Source: Bacteroidota bacterium (lineage in GTDB: Bacteria; Bacteroidota; Ignavibacteria; Palsa-1295). Taken from it: DNA of 64,000 bases. Shown here piece by piece: positions 61,722-64,000 of this stretch. The notes beneath the pieces were generated by a model. The model did not search any database and had not been told where the DNA came from. It saw only the letters and a program-made list of their open reading frames with translations. Positions within the stretch are counted from its first letter, which is position 1. Each line of letters starts with the position of its first letter. Made by a program: the position numbers and the translations under genes. Location: positions 225,166 to 289,165 of the forward strand of contig JAFDZW010000002.1 in the NCBI GenBank assembly GCA_018266755.1, read 5' to 3'.

Positions 61722-64000
<2,279 letters not shown>

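Overview
The window is a bacterial chromosome segment, moderately G+C-rich by eye (not computed). It fits a deep-branching member of the Bacteroidota/Chlorobi (FCB) group. Seven predicted exported proteins end in a type IX secretion (T9SS) style C-terminal domain, or a variant of it (an Asn-Pro motif followed by an LGR segment and a terminal LARG/GxYxxR-like strand). One of these, at 7636-9927, looks like the T9SS component PorZ. Two intergenic regions contain TATATTTG, which matches the TAnnTTTG -7 element known from Bacteroidota. A Kapabacteria- or Ignavibacteria-like lineage is my inference; the 23S rRNA at the right edge would settle it.

Layout. 1-6150: partial purC, an outer-membrane-type protein, dnaX, a T9SS cargo protein and an RlmD/RumA-type rRNA methyltransferase. 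6269-7365: a small orphan protein with a strong ribosome binding site and terminator, then a methyltransferase. 7362-14063 (minus strand): two lipoproteins, yraN, a degenerate FtsE-like ATPase, ribH, the PorZ-like protein and an FmdB-type zinc ribbon. 14283-17644 (minus): cca, a ParE-type toxin-antitoxin pair and purB, closely packed. 17798-21852 (minus): a compact bioB-bioF-bioD-bioA operon. 21943-28260: Rieske ferredoxin and a tri-haem cytochrome c (divergent), asparaginase, DUF72, an O-methyltransferase, a lipoprotein and ruvB. 28930-32440: an ECF sigma factor, its anti-sigma factor and a coiled-coil/barrel envelope protein. 32455-37932 (minus): glycosyltransferase, DUF2279 protein, GH57 glucanotransferase, rsmG and a secreted dienelactone hydrolase. 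38260-42367: a beta-helix T9SS cargo protein, then a detached DsbD-N domain protein, a redoxin and TrmO. 42523-44924: MarR and a ClC transporter with a candidate operator. 45016-54165: further lipoproteins and T9SS cargo, a UmuC polymerase, and a GNAT/GyrI-like/VOC group. 54237-61258: membrane and envelope proteins, more T9SS cargo and two VOC proteins. 61300-64000 (minus): rRNA terminator, 5S rRNA and the 3' three quarters of a 23S rRNA gene.

The genes fall into core metabolism and information processing (purine, biotin, riboflavin, replication, RNA modification) and a large exported fraction (T9SS cargo, lipoproteins, beta-barrels). No phage, transposase or CRISPR array is visible. The intergenic regions do carry an unusual set of short palindromic repeats: perfect 25-bp and 26-bp terminal inverted repeats, a related GTCATT...GAATC family, and heptamer tandem repeats. 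One repeat has become the end of bioA.

The most noteworthy signals are these repeats, the FtsE-like protein lacking both its catalytic Glu and its H-loop His, the toxin-antitoxin pair translationally coupled to purB, the structured leader in front of dnaX, and the sigma/anti-sigma/barrel unit. No computation or database search was possible; all family calls rest on motifs read by eye.
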